Source: Rhodococcus opacus B4
GTDB taxonomy: Bacteria; Actinomycetota; Actinomycetes; Mycobacteriales; Mycobacteriaceae
Reading direction: 5' to 3'
Assembly: GCF_000010805.1 (NCBI RefSeq)
Contig: NC_012522.1
Span: 4,464,001-4,528,000 of the forward strand
Length of the DNA stretch: 64,000 nucleotides
The notes under the pieces are model-generated. The model made no database searches, was not told where the DNA came from, and saw only the letters and a list, made by a program, of their open reading frames with translations. Of the stretch, positions 49,874 through 58,751 are shown one piece after another (position 1 is the stretch's first letter; every line of letters starts with the position of its first letter). The position numbers and the translations under genes are program-made.

Positions 49874-50193
49874 GTCTTCCCATTCCGGTCGCCGAGGTGT
49901 GGGACTGGCAGCGAGAGGCCGCGTGCCGCGGCTACGAGTCGTCCACCTTCTTCCACCCCGACCGCGAACGTGGCCGGGCACGCGAGATGCGGGACTTCCG
50001 CGCCAAGATGATCTGCCGCGGCTGCCCCGTGCTGGTGCAGTGCCGGGAGCACGCGCTCAGTGTCGGTGAACCGTACGGCATCTGGGGCGGACTCTCCGCG
50101 AACGAGCGCGAAGAACTGCTCGCCAATCACCACGGCCGGGTGGACGAGGCGGTCGCCGAATCGTTCGGGTTCGACCTGGCGCGCCAGGCCTGA
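49858..50193 (+). CDS. WhiB-family Fe-S transcription factor
   Basis: 111-aa WhiB-like protein. Four Cys (23, 53, 56, 62) in the C-Xn-C-X2-C-X5-C pattern hold a [4Fe-4S] cluster; the GIWGG turn lies at 74-78, then a basic/acidic tail. The N-terminus WDWQREAACRGY and FFHPDRERGRAREMRD are family-typical. Such proteins respond to O2/NO or redox state and act with the main sigma factor. A strong GGAGGAG precedes the ATG, placed inside the ROK kinase gene, so kinase and regulator are probably co-transcribed. Which WhiB subclass is uncertain. Confidence 0.92.
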   Translation: MSNRLSLPIPVAEVWDWQREAACRGYESSTFFHPDRERGRAREMRDFRAKMICRGCPVLVQCREHALSVGEPYGIWGGLSANEREELLANHHGRVDEAVAESFGFDLARQA

Positions 50194-50197
50194 GCGG

Positions 50198-51997
50198 TCA
50201 GCTGCCCGCAGGCAGCATGACCACCCGGCTGTTGTCGGTGTCCGCGACGTACACGTCGCCCCGGCTCGACACGGCGATTCCTTCCGGCTGGTCGAGGCCG
50301 GTGAACGGGAGAACCTCCTGCTCGTCGGAACCGGTGGGCAGCCGCAGAATGCGGTTGTGGTTCTGGTCGATCGCGTAGACCGTTCCCTCCTCGTCGACCG
50401 CGACACCGCCGACGCCCTGGACGTCGGTGAACGGCAGGAAGCTCTGGGCGCGGGTGGCGGCGTTCCACGCGAGCACCTTGTTGGGCGTGCCGACGTACAG
50501 ATCCCCCTGCTCGCCGACGGCGACGGCGAACGGGCCGATCACCGTCAGCGGTACCGCGACGGGGGCGGCAGTGATGTCGCGCAGGGCCAGCACCCGGTTG
50601 TTCAGCGTGTCCGCGACGTACAGCGATCCGTCCGGTCCGAGCGCGATTCCGAACGGCTGGTTCAGCCCGCCGAACGGCATCGGCACCTGGGTGCCGCCGT
50701 GCAGCATCGACACGGTGTTCGTCACGAGATCGGAGACATACACGTCGCCGGACGCGCTGACCGCGACTCCCTGCGGAACTTCGAGTCCGGTGAAGGGGAG
50801 GACCGTCTGCTCGTAGGACCCGGCGCGCACCTCCAGAACCTGCTTGGCCGCGCTGTCCGCGATGTAGAGGTTCCCGGCGGCCGAGACCGCGAGCCCGGCC
50901 GGACCCTGCAGGCCGGTCAGCGGGAGCACGACCTGCGCGTCGGCCGACTCCTCGCCCGGCCGGACGGCGTAGGCGACAGCGGCGGCGACGAGGACAGCCA
51001 CCAGAAGGGCGGCGAGCAGCCAGCGTTTCCGACGCCACCGGCCCGCGACCGTCGCCGGCTCCGCACCCGGCTCGGCGTCGGGCCGGGTGACGGCGGGACG
51101 GCTCGTGCGGGTGGTCGCAGCGGAGTCGGCCACGCCAGCCGGACGGGTGACGCTGCCGGGCCCGTCCCACTCGATCGCGGCGACGGCGTCGCTGAACTCA
51201 CGACACGTCGAGTAACGCTGCTCGCGGTCCTTGGCGATGGCGCGCGCGACGACCGCGTCGACACCGGCGGGCAGTCCGGGGCGCACCACGCTCGGCTTCG
51301 GAATCGGCCCGTTCAGGTGACCGTGCATCACCGAGGACGCGGTGGTTCCGGGATACGGCGGTTCGTTGGTGAGCAGATGGAAGAAGGTGCAGCCCAACGC
51401 GTAGATGTCGACGCGGTGGTCGAGTTTCTGGCCCTCGATCTGCTCGGGGGCTGCGTAGTGCAGCGTCGCCACCAACATCCCGGTGCGGGTCAGCTGATGC
51501 GTTTCGTCCAGCGCCTTGGCGGTGCCGAAATCGGTGAGCAGTACACGTTCGGGGTCGCCCGGCGCGAGCAGGATGTTCGCCGGCTTCACGTCGCGGTGCA
51601 GAATCCCCGCCTCGTGCGCGTGATCGAGCGCCTTCCCCGTCTCGCGGACGATGTGCACCGCGCGCTCCACGTCGAGTGCCCCCGAGTTGAGCGCTCTCCT
51701 GGCGTCGACGCCGGGAACGTACTGCATCGCGATCCACAACCTCCCGCCCTCGCGGCCGCGGTCGTGGACGGTGACGATGTTGGGGTGGTCGAGATGGGCG
51801 GCGTGATCGGCTTCCGACTCGAAACGCGACCGGACGTAGTCGTCGCTCGTCCACGACGTGTCGAGCAGTTTGAGAGCGACCTTGCGCGGCAGGTTGGGGT
51901 GCTGGGCGAGGTAGACGGTGCCCATCCCGCCTCGTCCCAGAACCCGTTCGATCACGTAGCCGGCAAACACCGTGCCCGGTTCGAACTCGCCGCTCAC
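50198..51997 (-). CDS. pknD: Ser/Thr protein kinase with extracellular NHL beta-propeller (PknD-like)
   Basis: 599-aa receptor kinase. Kinase domain (about 12-277): glycine loop LGRGGMGTVYLA (20-31), Lys43, catalytic HRDVKPAN with Asp136, DFG (156-158), APEQ. A Pro/Ala/Arg-rich juxtamembrane stretch (280-320) leads to one span (about 326-345, WLLAALLVAVLVAAAVAYAV). Outside, about 245 residues form a six-bladed NHL propeller with repeats such as GLQGPAGLAVSAAGNLYIAD, GLNQPFGIALGPDGSLYVAD and GLDQPEGIAVSSRGDVYVAD. This layout equals mycobacterial PknD. It likely senses an extracellular ligand. GTG start. Convergent with whiB at a 4-base gap. Confidence 0.93.
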   Translation of the reverse strand: MSGEFEPGTVFAGYVIERVLGRGGMGTVYLAQHPNLPRKVALKLLDTSWTSDDYVRSRFESEADHAAHLDHPNIVTVHDRGREGGRLWIAMQYVPGVDARRALNSGALDVERAVHIVRETGKALDHAHEAGILHRDVKPANILLAPGDPERVLLTDFGTAKALDETHQLTRTGMLVATLHYAAPEQIEGQKLDHRVDIYALGCTFFHLLTNEPPYPGTTASSVMHGHLNGPIPKPSVVRPGLPAGVDAVVARAIAKDREQRYSTCREFSDAVAAIEWDGPGSVTRPAGVADSAATTRTSRPAVTRPDAEPGAEPATVAGRWRRKRWLLAALLVAVLVAAAVAYAVRPGEESADAQVVLPLTGLQGPAGLAVSAAGNLYIADSAAKQVLEVRAGSYEQTVLPFTGLEVPQGVAVSASGDVYVSDLVTNTVSMLHGGTQVPMPFGGLNQPFGIALGPDGSLYVADTLNNRVLALRDITAAPVAVPLTVIGPFAVAVGEQGDLYVGTPNKVLAWNAATRAQSFLPFTDVQGVGGVAVDEEGTVYAIDQNHNRILRLPTGSDEQEVLPFTGLDQPEGIAVSSRGDVYVADTDNSRVVMLPAGS

Positions 51998-52048
51998 TCG
52001 GCTTCACCGCCTCCCGGGACCCTTTCACCATTGAACCCCGACGCCCGG

Positions 52049-52303
52049 TCAGTCCGGTAGCCTGCGCATCTCGATGACGGTCAGTCCCAGCGCGTCGAAG
52101 CGGGCCAGCATGCCGCGCAGATCCGTCGGACTGTCGACCGGACCGTAGAGCGTCGTGTCCCCGGTCGTGACATCCGAGACGTCCAGCTCGGGGAAGGCCG
52201 CCAGCACCCGATCGGACAGGGCGCCGCTGATCAGGAAGGCGTACCTGACCTTGCCGGGCCAGTTCGATTCAGGACGCACCACGGCGGGCTCCTTCATTCG
52301 CAT
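52049..52303 (-). CDS. Small conserved-looking protein, function unknown
   Basis: 84-aa protein. RYAFLISGALSDRVLAAFPELDV followed by TLYGPVDSPTDLRGMLARFDALGLTVIEMRRLPD suggests a small alpha/beta, ferredoxin-like fold; similar short proteins occur in actinobacteria near signalling genes. No cysteines, signal peptide or span. It lies between the LAL regulator (84 bases upstream on the same strand) and the PknD-like kinase (51 bases downstream). ATG at 52303 or the second ATG at 52297. I do not recognise a characterised family. Confidence 0.65.
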   Translation of the reverse strand: MRMKEPAVVRPESNWPGKVRYAFLISGALSDRVLAAFPELDVSDVTTGDTTLYGPVDSPTDLRGMLARFDALGLTVIEMRRLPD

Positions 52304-52387
52304 CGTCGTTCCAGAACTCGGTCAGCCGTAGATTTCAGGGTGACCGACGGAACGACGACGCGCCTCACCCGCAAGTGGTGAACCGTC

Positions 52388-55081
52388 TCAGAGCAAACCG
52401 TTGTGTTGCGCGGCGGCGATCGCGTCACGGCGGGATGTGACGCCGAGTTTGCGGTAGATCCCGCGCAGGTGAGTCTTCACGGTGTTCACCGACACGCACA
52501 GGTCGGCCGCGATCTGCTCGGCGGTCCGCCACGACGGAAGCTCCACGAGGAGTTCGAGTTCACGGGGCGTGAGCATGTCGGACGCCGCGCTCTCCGACCG
52601 CGGGAACGACGCTCGGAGCGTCTCGGCGAACGGCTCGAGCACCCCGAACCGGCCGGTGCTTCGCACGAGGAGGTCCCGGACCTGTGGTCCGCAGTCGTGG
52701 AACGGACGCAATAGCGAGTCGGGCTCGGCCAGGCGGAGTGCCTCGGTGAGTGCGCTGTGTGCCCGCGAATCATGCTTGCGGGCAAGCGCGATCGCGGTGT
52801 CGACCAACCACGCCGCGATGAGATTGGTACCCGCCGCGCACACGAGGGCGCCTTCCAGCACGGGTTGCAGTGTCTTGCGCGCCTGATCGAGACGGTGGGC
52901 GTGGAGGTGGACGATGGCGTCGAGGACCGCGGTGTCGCCGGTCGGTCCGAGCAGGGTCTTCGCGTCGGCCGCGAGTTCGTGCGCCCACCCGACTTCGCCG
53001 GCGGTGAGATACGCGTACTGGATCGCCGGCAGCAACACCGCCCGGATACCCGGCGGCACGGGCATCGTCGACGAGACCGGGCTGTGCGTATGGAGCGTCG
53101 TCACCGCACTGTGCCTGCGGTCCGACCCGTCCAGTCCGAACAACACCGCGGCGCCGTCCGCGAACGCTGCGGTCTCCGCGTTCACGCGGTGCAGAACGTC
53201 GGCCGATTCGGCGGCGATCGATGCGGCGTCTTCGTCGAGCCGGATGTAGCGGCACCACGAATCGACCAGGCGCACCAGGTGGAACGTCGGGTCGCTCGTC
53301 GCGGACTGCTCCGCCCCGATCATCAGCGACTCGCTGACGAAGGCGGCGGCACGGACCACCTCACCCCTCGACATGGCGAGGGCCGCGAGAGTGCCCAGGC
53401 AGTACATGACGGTGAGCGACGCGTCGGCGAGGCGTGCGTGGGCCAGCGCCTCCCCGAGCACGTGCTCCGACTCCTCGGAGCGGCCGAGGAAGAGCAGCGC
53501 CCGGCCTTCCTGGAGAAGCACGAACGCGTCCAGGTCGGATTCGCCGGTCGATTCGGGCCCCACCGACCGCAGTCGGGTCAACGCGGCGCCGATGTCGCCG
53601 GTCTGAATGGCGGTCTGCACGCGGAGCGACTCGCGGAGCAGCAGGTGCCGTCGCGAATCGGTACCGCCGATCACGGTCCCGGCCTTGGTTCGGTCGAGAA
53701 TGTCGAGCGTGGACCGCGCGACCGGAAGGTTTCCCGCGGCCAGCGCCGCCGCCGCCCGGATCAACCGCGCGGACGGATGCTCCTGGGCGGTGCGCGGCGC
53801 CCGCGTGAGAAGACGATCGAGCGCCTCACCGTGACCCCCGACGATCAGCGACAGCGAACTCTGGGACAGCAGCGCGACTATCACATCGTGGTCGCCCGAG
53901 TTGACCGCGTGCTCGAGCGCCACCAGCGAATCCCCGAACTCCGCATGCCAGTGCGCGGCGGTGAGTTCGAGATGCTCCACCTCGACGTGTCCGATCCGGC
54001 TGATCTCCGCCCGCAGATAGCTGCGCAGCAGGGGGTGGTACCGGTAGTGGGTGGGGGATTCGTCGATTCGGCTGATCAGAAAATTGTGGTGTTCGAGCCA
54101 GTCCACCTTGTCGTGCGCGTCGGTGCATCCGGTGAGGACCTCCGCGAACTCGGTCGTGAACGATTCGGGCACGGACGTCCGGAGGAGGAACTCGCGCATC
54201 TCGTCGGTCTGGCCGGCGAGAACTTCCTCGATGAGATAGTCGGCTACCGCTCGGCGGGTACCGGAGAACTCGGCGATCAACCGGCTCGGATCGGTGTGGC
54301 CTTCCAAAGACATTCCAGCCAAACGAATTCCGGCGGCCCAACCCTCGGTGCGATCCATGAGGGCGTCCAGGTCGCCGGGATCCAGCCGGACGCCGTGCTC
54401 GGTGAGCATCGCAGCGGCCTCGTCGGCAGTGAAGGCGAGATCGCGTGCCGTGACGGTGAAGAGCTTGCCGTCCAGCCGAAGTCGCTGCAACGCGAGGGGC
54501 GGTTCGAACCGTCCGCAGATGATCGTCCGGAGCATCGGCGGCTGCCAGCGCATGAACGACTCGAGATCGTTGAGGATGTCGGTGTCGCGGAGCAGGTGGG
54601 CGTCGTCGATCACCAGCCAGATGTTCTCCCCGAGTTCATTCAGTTGCGCAGACAGCCGGGCACCCAGGTCGGGGGAATCGGCGTCGAGACGGTCGCACAA
54701 CTCCCGCAGCCGAGGATTTCCGGCTTCGTTCAGCGCCCGCAGAATGGCGCGGTGGATGACGCCGAGATCGTTGTGCCGTTCCTCGATCGTGATCCAGGCG
54801 ATGGTCGGTGCGTCCGCACCCGCCAGGACGTCGCGTGCCCAGTCGGCGGCCAGTTGCGTCTTGCCCGACCCGGCGGGAGCGCACACCAGCGCGACGGGAT
54901 AAGGGTGATCTTCGCTGGTCAGGGCCTCCGTGAGGAGGGTATGCAACCTGGTGCGGGTGACCGTTCGGCCCACCGCACCGGGCGGTATTCGGATACTCGA
55001 ATGAAACTCGCCGAAATCTACTGCCGTCACGCCGACCCCCAATTCTCGCTGCACCGAGAAACGATCTTCGACAAACGCCAA
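52388..55081 (-). CDS. LuxR-family LAL (MalT-like) transcriptional regulator
   Basis: 897-aa STAND-type activator. Walker A APAGSGKT (68-75), Walker B-like WLVIDDAHLL (about 155-164), a winged-helix region, a long helical TPR-like middle, and a C-terminal LuxR helix-turn-helix (LTPRELELLVELPSWRTAEQIAADLCVSVNTVKTHLRGIYRKLGV, about 835-880). Such proteins bind ATP and an inducer, then activate transcription. The first codon at 55081 is TTG without a good ribosome site; GTG near 55029 after GGGGG is an alternative, removing about 17 residues. It may control the alkylsulfatase unit upstream or the 84-aa gene downstream; target unknown. Confidence 0.9.
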   Translation of the reverse strand: MAFVEDRFSVQRELGVGVTAVDFGEFHSSIRIPPGAVGRTVTRTRLHTLLTEALTSEDHPYPVALVCAPAGSGKTQLAADWARDVLAGADAPTIAWITIEERHNDLGVIHRAILRALNEAGNPRLRELCDRLDADSPDLGARLSAQLNELGENIWLVIDDAHLLRDTDILNDLESFMRWQPPMLRTIICGRFEPPLALQRLRLDGKLFTVTARDLAFTADEAAAMLTEHGVRLDPGDLDALMDRTEGWAAGIRLAGMSLEGHTDPSRLIAEFSGTRRAVADYLIEEVLAGQTDEMREFLLRTSVPESFTTEFAEVLTGCTDAHDKVDWLEHHNFLISRIDESPTHYRYHPLLRSYLRAEISRIGHVEVEHLELTAAHWHAEFGDSLVALEHAVNSGDHDVIVALLSQSSLSLIVGGHGEALDRLLTRAPRTAQEHPSARLIRAAAALAAGNLPVARSTLDILDRTKAGTVIGGTDSRRHLLLRESLRVQTAIQTGDIGAALTRLRSVGPESTGESDLDAFVLLQEGRALLFLGRSEESEHVLGEALAHARLADASLTVMYCLGTLAALAMSRGEVVRAAAFVSESLMIGAEQSATSDPTFHLVRLVDSWCRYIRLDEDAASIAAESADVLHRVNAETAAFADGAAVLFGLDGSDRRHSAVTTLHTHSPVSSTMPVPPGIRAVLLPAIQYAYLTAGEVGWAHELAADAKTLLGPTGDTAVLDAIVHLHAHRLDQARKTLQPVLEGALVCAAGTNLIAAWLVDTAIALARKHDSRAHSALTEALRLAEPDSLLRPFHDCGPQVRDLLVRSTGRFGVLEPFAETLRASFPRSESAASDMLTPRELELLVELPSWRTAEQIAADLCVSVNTVKTHLRGIYRKLGVTSRRDAIAAAQHNGLL

Positions 55082-55155
55082 TCACCGGCACACCGCGCGG
55101 TGTGTCGATTTTAGCGAGCATGTGTTGATTTGTGTGGGTGAACGCGGCTCCGCCG

Positions 55156-55201
55156 CCCGTGCGCCTTTCTGGTTGTTCCAGCTACCAAAAAGGCGCACGG
55201 G
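55156..55201. terminator. Hairpin after the alkylsulfatase gene
   Basis: CCCGTGCGCCTTT (55156-55168) and AAAGGCGCACGGG (55189-55201) are exact complements; inside, TGGT and ACCA can also pair. It lies 12 bases past the alkylsulfatase stop on the minus strand and upstream of the LAL gene. On the minus strand the stem is followed by GCGGCGG rather than a U-run. Likely a terminator. Confidence 0.7.
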
Positions 55202-55213
55202 GCGCGGAGCGCC

Positions 55214-57022
55214 CTACGGCGTGACGATCGGGAATGCCGGATCGGGCGCGTCGACCAGTTCGGTGAGGGCGAGCAACTTGGACGCGTCACCGTCGAAACC
55301 GATGTCTTCGAGGCCCTGCCCGGCGAAGAGCCCGAGCAGTTGCGCTTTCGTCAGGGTCACGGTGACATCCGGCTGCACCGCGGTCCGCGGGGAGACGGTC
55401 TGGATCAGGGCACCGTTCGACAGCGTCGTCCGGTAATGCACTTCCGGATCGGTGAATCGCCACTCGACCACCAGCGACGTGTCCCACGCGCGGGGACCGT
55501 TGATGCGCAGGGCGACCGAGTCGAAGATCTGCTCGATGGTGAGGGCACTCAGCATGTCGGCACCGAGCTCGGTGATCGGGGGAGGCACGATTCCGCCGCG
55601 CAGTTCGAGGGCCCCCGTGAGATAGAAGTTGCGCCACGTCGCGTTCTCCGCGCCGAACCCGAGCTGTTCGTACGTGCGGGCGAGCAGTTCCTTCGCGTCG
55701 CCGTCCGACGGGTCCGCGAACACCGCGTGCTTGAGGAGTTCCGCCGCGAAACGGAAGTCGCCGTCGTCGAAGTACCGCCGGGCCTTCGCCCGGACCTCGT
55801 CCTGACCGCCCATGCACTCGACGTACCGCGTCGCGACGTTTTCCGGCGTGTGCTGCCACAGCGATGTCGGGTTGCCGTCGAACCAGCCCATGTACCGCTG
55901 GTAGATCGCCTTGACGTTGTGACTCACCGAACCGTAGTAACCGCGTGCGTGCCAAGCTGATTCGAGTGCGGGTGGCATCGGGAAGTCCTCGGCGATCTCG
56001 ATGCCCGTCATCCCGGAGTTGAGCATCCGCAGCGTCTGATCGTGCAGGTACTGATACAGGTCGCGTTGCTGCGACAGGAAGGTGACGACGCGGTCGCGGC
56101 CCCACGTCGGCCAGTGGTGGGAGGCGAACGCGACTTCGTATCCGCCGTCGAACATCTCGATCGCCTGGTCGAGGTACCGCGCCCAGGCGCGTGGGTCGCG
56201 GACCAGGGCGCCGCGCAACGTGAGGAGGTTGTGCAAGTTGTGCGTGGCGTTCTCCGCCATGCACAGTGCCCGATGGTCGGGGAACAGGAAGTTCATCTCG
56301 GCCGGCGCCTCGGTGCCCGGGGTCACCTGGAAGACGATCCGGATGCCGTCGACCGTCTCCTCCTGGCCGGTGCGGGTGATGTCCACGCTCGGCGGAATCA
56401 GTCCGGGCACCCCGGACGACGGGACGGTGCCGAGGCCGGCGCCGACGTGCCCGCGCGGCCCCTGCGGAAGCAGGTTCCCGTACATGTAGGTGGCGCGGCG
56501 CCCCATCGCGTTGCCGGCGTACACGTTTTCGGCGACGGCATGTTCGAGGAAGCCCTCGGGCGCGAGGATCGGCACGTCGCCGCGGCCGTCCGGCAGCACT
56601 CCGGTGACGCCGCCGAAGTGGTCGATGTGGGAGTGCGTGTAGATCACCCCCGTCACGGGCCGATCACCCCGATTGCGCCGATACAGCGCCAGTCCGGCCG
56701 CCGCGGTCTCCTTGGAGACCAGCGGGTCGATCACCAGGACACCCGTGTCGCCCTCCACGATCGTCATGTTGGACAGGTCGAGGCCGCGCACCTGGTAGAT
56801 CCCGTCCGTCACCTCGTACAGGCCGTTCTTCGCGCACAGCTGCGACTGCCGCCACAGGCTCGGATCGGCGGTGTCGGGGCAGTCGGCGTCGAGGAACGCG
56901 TACGCCTGCATGTCCCACACCGTGCGACCGTCGGCGTTCGTGACGGTGCAGGGGTCGAGACGGTCGACGAGACCGCGGTCGGCGTCCTGGAAATCGGTGG
57001 TGTCGGAGAAGTCGGGTGTCAT
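55214..57022 (-). CDS. SdsA1/YjcS-type alkylsulfatase (metallo-beta-lactamase fold)
   Basis: 602-aa class III alkylsulfatase-like enzyme. Metal motif VIYTHSHIDHFGGV with His130, His132, Asp134 and His135; further metal ligands in LCMAENATHNLHNL and VAFASHHWPTWGR. After the hydrolase part come an alkylsulfatase dimerisation region (AKARRYFDDGDFRFAAELLKHAVFADP) and a C-terminal SCP2-like domain (about 480-602), as in SdsA1. It removes sulfate from primary or secondary alkyl sulfates. No obvious signal peptide, unlike secreted SdsA1. ATG at 57022 overlaps the stop of the AI-2E family gene (ATGA). Two SulP transporters and an arylsulfatase gene close by support a sulfate-ester role. Confidence 0.92.
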   Translation of the reverse strand: MTPDFSDTTDFQDADRGLVDRLDPCTVTNADGRTVWDMQAYAFLDADCPDTADPSLWRQSQLCAKNGLYEVTDGIYQVRGLDLSNMTIVEGDTGVLVIDPLVSKETAAAGLALYRRNRGDRPVTGVIYTHSHIDHFGGVTGVLPDGRGDVPILAPEGFLEHAVAENVYAGNAMGRRATYMYGNLLPQGPRGHVGAGLGTVPSSGVPGLIPPSVDITRTGQEETVDGIRIVFQVTPGTEAPAEMNFLFPDHRALCMAENATHNLHNLLTLRGALVRDPRAWARYLDQAIEMFDGGYEVAFASHHWPTWGRDRVVTFLSQQRDLYQYLHDQTLRMLNSGMTGIEIAEDFPMPPALESAWHARGYYGSVSHNVKAIYQRYMGWFDGNPTSLWQHTPENVATRYVECMGGQDEVRAKARRYFDDGDFRFAAELLKHAVFADPSDGDAKELLARTYEQLGFGAENATWRNFYLTGALELRGGIVPPPITELGADMLSALTIEQIFDSVALRINGPRAWDTSLVVEWRFTDPEVHYRTTLSNGALIQTVSPRTAVQPDVTVTLTKAQLLGLFAGQGLEDIGFDGDASKLLALTELVDAPDPAFPIVTP

Positions 57023-58143
57023 GGTTCTTCCTTCTCGTGTCGCGGCGGGTCGGGGGCGGTGATCGGTACCTGAGGCGTGGGAGAGCTGCTGAGGATCGTG
57101 TTCACCCACCTCGTGGAGGGGTCGATGTCGATCAGCAGGGCCTTCGCCATCAGCGTCAGCGGGATGGCCAGGATCGCGCCGAGCGGCCCGAGGATCCAGG
57201 TCCAGAACACCAGCGACAGGAATGTGAATGTCACGGACAGGCCGACCGCGTCCCCGACGAACTTGGGCTGGATCACGGACTGGATGATGACGTTGATGAC
57301 GCTGTACACGACGATGACCGTCAGCATCAGTCCCGGCCCGCCCTGCAGCAGCGCGAGCAGCGCCGGCGGAACGAGGCCGAGAACGAAGCCGACGTTCGGG
57401 ATGTAGTTGGTGATGAACGACAGCAGCCCCCACAGGATCGGCAGTGGAATCCCCAGCGCCCACAGTGCCCCGGTGTCGATGACGGCGACGATCAACCCGA
57501 AGACCGTGGTCACGATCAGGTACTTGCGGGTGCCGACCGAGAACGCTGCGAGGGCGGTGGCGATCTCGGGGCGCATCTGAGTGACGAAGCGCATCCGCGA
57601 TCCGTACGAACTGCCGTCGACCGCCATGAACAGCAGGAGGACGAGGATGAACAGCAGGTTCGAGAAGATCCCCAGCATCGCCTGCAGGATGCCGTCCACG
57701 ACGCCGAACACCTTGGTGTAATCCACCTGGGAGAGCAGGGTCTGGGCGTCGGTGGAGTTGACGCCGTGGCTGTTCAGGAAGCTCTGGGCGCTGTCGACGA
57801 GGGACGTGAAGTCGTCCGCGTACTGCGGGAGGAGCGTCGCGAGCTGCGCGACCGACAGCGCCAGCGACAGCACGAGGACGACGAGGATGCCGTTGACGAC
57901 CACGATCGCGGCGATCGTCGCGAGCCACGGCGGCACGCCCTTCCTGTGAAGCCATACGGGGAGCGGATGGACCGCGACGGTCAGCATCAGTGCGAGGAAG
58001 ATCGGTGCGAGGATCGGTGCCGCCACCTGGATCCCGGCCACGGTGACGACGAGCGCGGCCAGGCCGAGGATCACGATCAGGCCGCGCGGCATCGACCACC
58101 GAGAGTCCGGCTCCGCGCCGGATACGTCCTGCGGATCGATCAT
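57019..58143 (-). CDS. AI-2E family transporter-like membrane protein
   Basis: 374-aa member of the AI-2 exporter superfamily (TqsA/PerM). N-terminal span pair GLIVILGLAALVVTVAGIQVAAPILAPIFLALMLTVAV, a periplasmic amphipathic region (LLPQYADDFTSLVDSAQSFL), and C-terminal spans with the family GLLSFITNYIPNVGFVLGLVPPALLALLQGG and IQPKFVGDAVGLSVTFTFLSLVFWTWILGPLGAILAIPLT motifs. ATG at 58143 has AAGGG seven bases upstream. Coupled to the alkylsulfatase, so the substrate could be a sulfate ester or its alcohol product, but family members move very different molecules. Confidence 0.9.
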   Translation of the reverse strand: MIDPQDVSGAEPDSRWSMPRGLIVILGLAALVVTVAGIQVAAPILAPIFLALMLTVAVHPLPVWLHRKGVPPWLATIAAIVVVNGILVVLVLSLALSVAQLATLLPQYADDFTSLVDSAQSFLNSHGVNSTDAQTLLSQVDYTKVFGVVDGILQAMLGIFSNLLFILVLLLFMAVDGSSYGSRMRFVTQMRPEIATALAAFSVGTRKYLIVTTVFGLIVAVIDTGALWALGIPLPILWGLLSFITNYIPNVGFVLGLVPPALLALLQGGPGLMLTVIVVYSVINVIIQSVIQPKFVGDAVGLSVTFTFLSLVFWTWILGPLGAILAIPLTLMAKALLIDIDPSTRWVNTILSSSPTPQVPITAPDPPRHEKEEP

Positions 58144-58322
58144 CGCGTGTCCCTTCGCAACGGCAGGTCCTCCGGGATGCCCCGATTCGACTCTTGCACC
58201 ACGCCGTCGGCCGCACCTCATCCGTTGCAGATGAGGATCACCCGGCGCGGATGATGCCGCCCGCTCGGCGAGGCCCGACCATTCAACTGTTCGCAAAACA
58301 CACATACGAGAAGGGCATGGAC

Positions 58323-58739
58323 ATGACGACCAATCCCCAATCCAGGACGGACAGCCCTGTGAAGCAGGGTTTTGCAGCAGGAACGTCCCTGGCAGCGGCG
58401 ATACTTCTGCTGACAGTCGGCGTGATCTCGTTCTTCCAGGGAATCGCCGCGGTCGCCTCCGACAACCTGCTGGTCATCGGCGTCGAGTACACCTACCAGT
58501 TCGACACCACCACCTGGGGCTGGATTCACATCGTTCTCGGTGCCGTCCTCGTGATCAGCGCGATCGGTCTCATGACGGGTGCCACCTGGGCCCGCGTCGT
58601 CGCCGTGTGCATCGCTGCGCTGTCGATCCTCGCGAACTTCCTGTGGCTGCCTTACTACCCGTTGTGGTCGATCCTGATCATCGCCCTCGACGTCGTCGTG
58701 ATCTGGGCGGTCACCACCTGGGACACCGCCAGGGACTAG
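58323..58739 (+). CDS. DUF7144-type small membrane protein
   Basis: 138-aa protein with four spans (AAAILLLTVGVISFFQGIAAVA, WIHIVLGAVLVISAIGLMTG, ARVVAVCIAALSILANFLWL, YPLWSILIIALDVVVIWAVTTW). The VEYTYQFDTTTWGWIHIVLG and LPYYPLWSILIIALDVVVIWA segments are typical of a widespread actinobacterial membrane family (DUF7144). ATG at 58323 gives the best distance from GAAGGG (58310-58315); the ATG at 58317 touches it. Thirteen bases before the first SulP gene, so probably in one unit. Function unknown. Confidence 0.85.
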   Translation: MTTNPQSRTDSPVKQGFAAGTSLAAAILLLTVGVISFFQGIAAVASDNLLVIGVEYTYQFDTTTWGWIHIVLGAVLVISAIGLMTGATWARVVAVCIAALSILANFLWLPYYPLWSILIIALDVVVIWAVTTWDTARD

Positions 58740-58751
58740 GACGATCACGAC

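Noticed and set aside
57023-58216. N-terminal extension of the alkylsulfatase
   Set aside because: Out-of-frame reading of the AI-2E family gene; the start at 57022 is coupled by ATGA.
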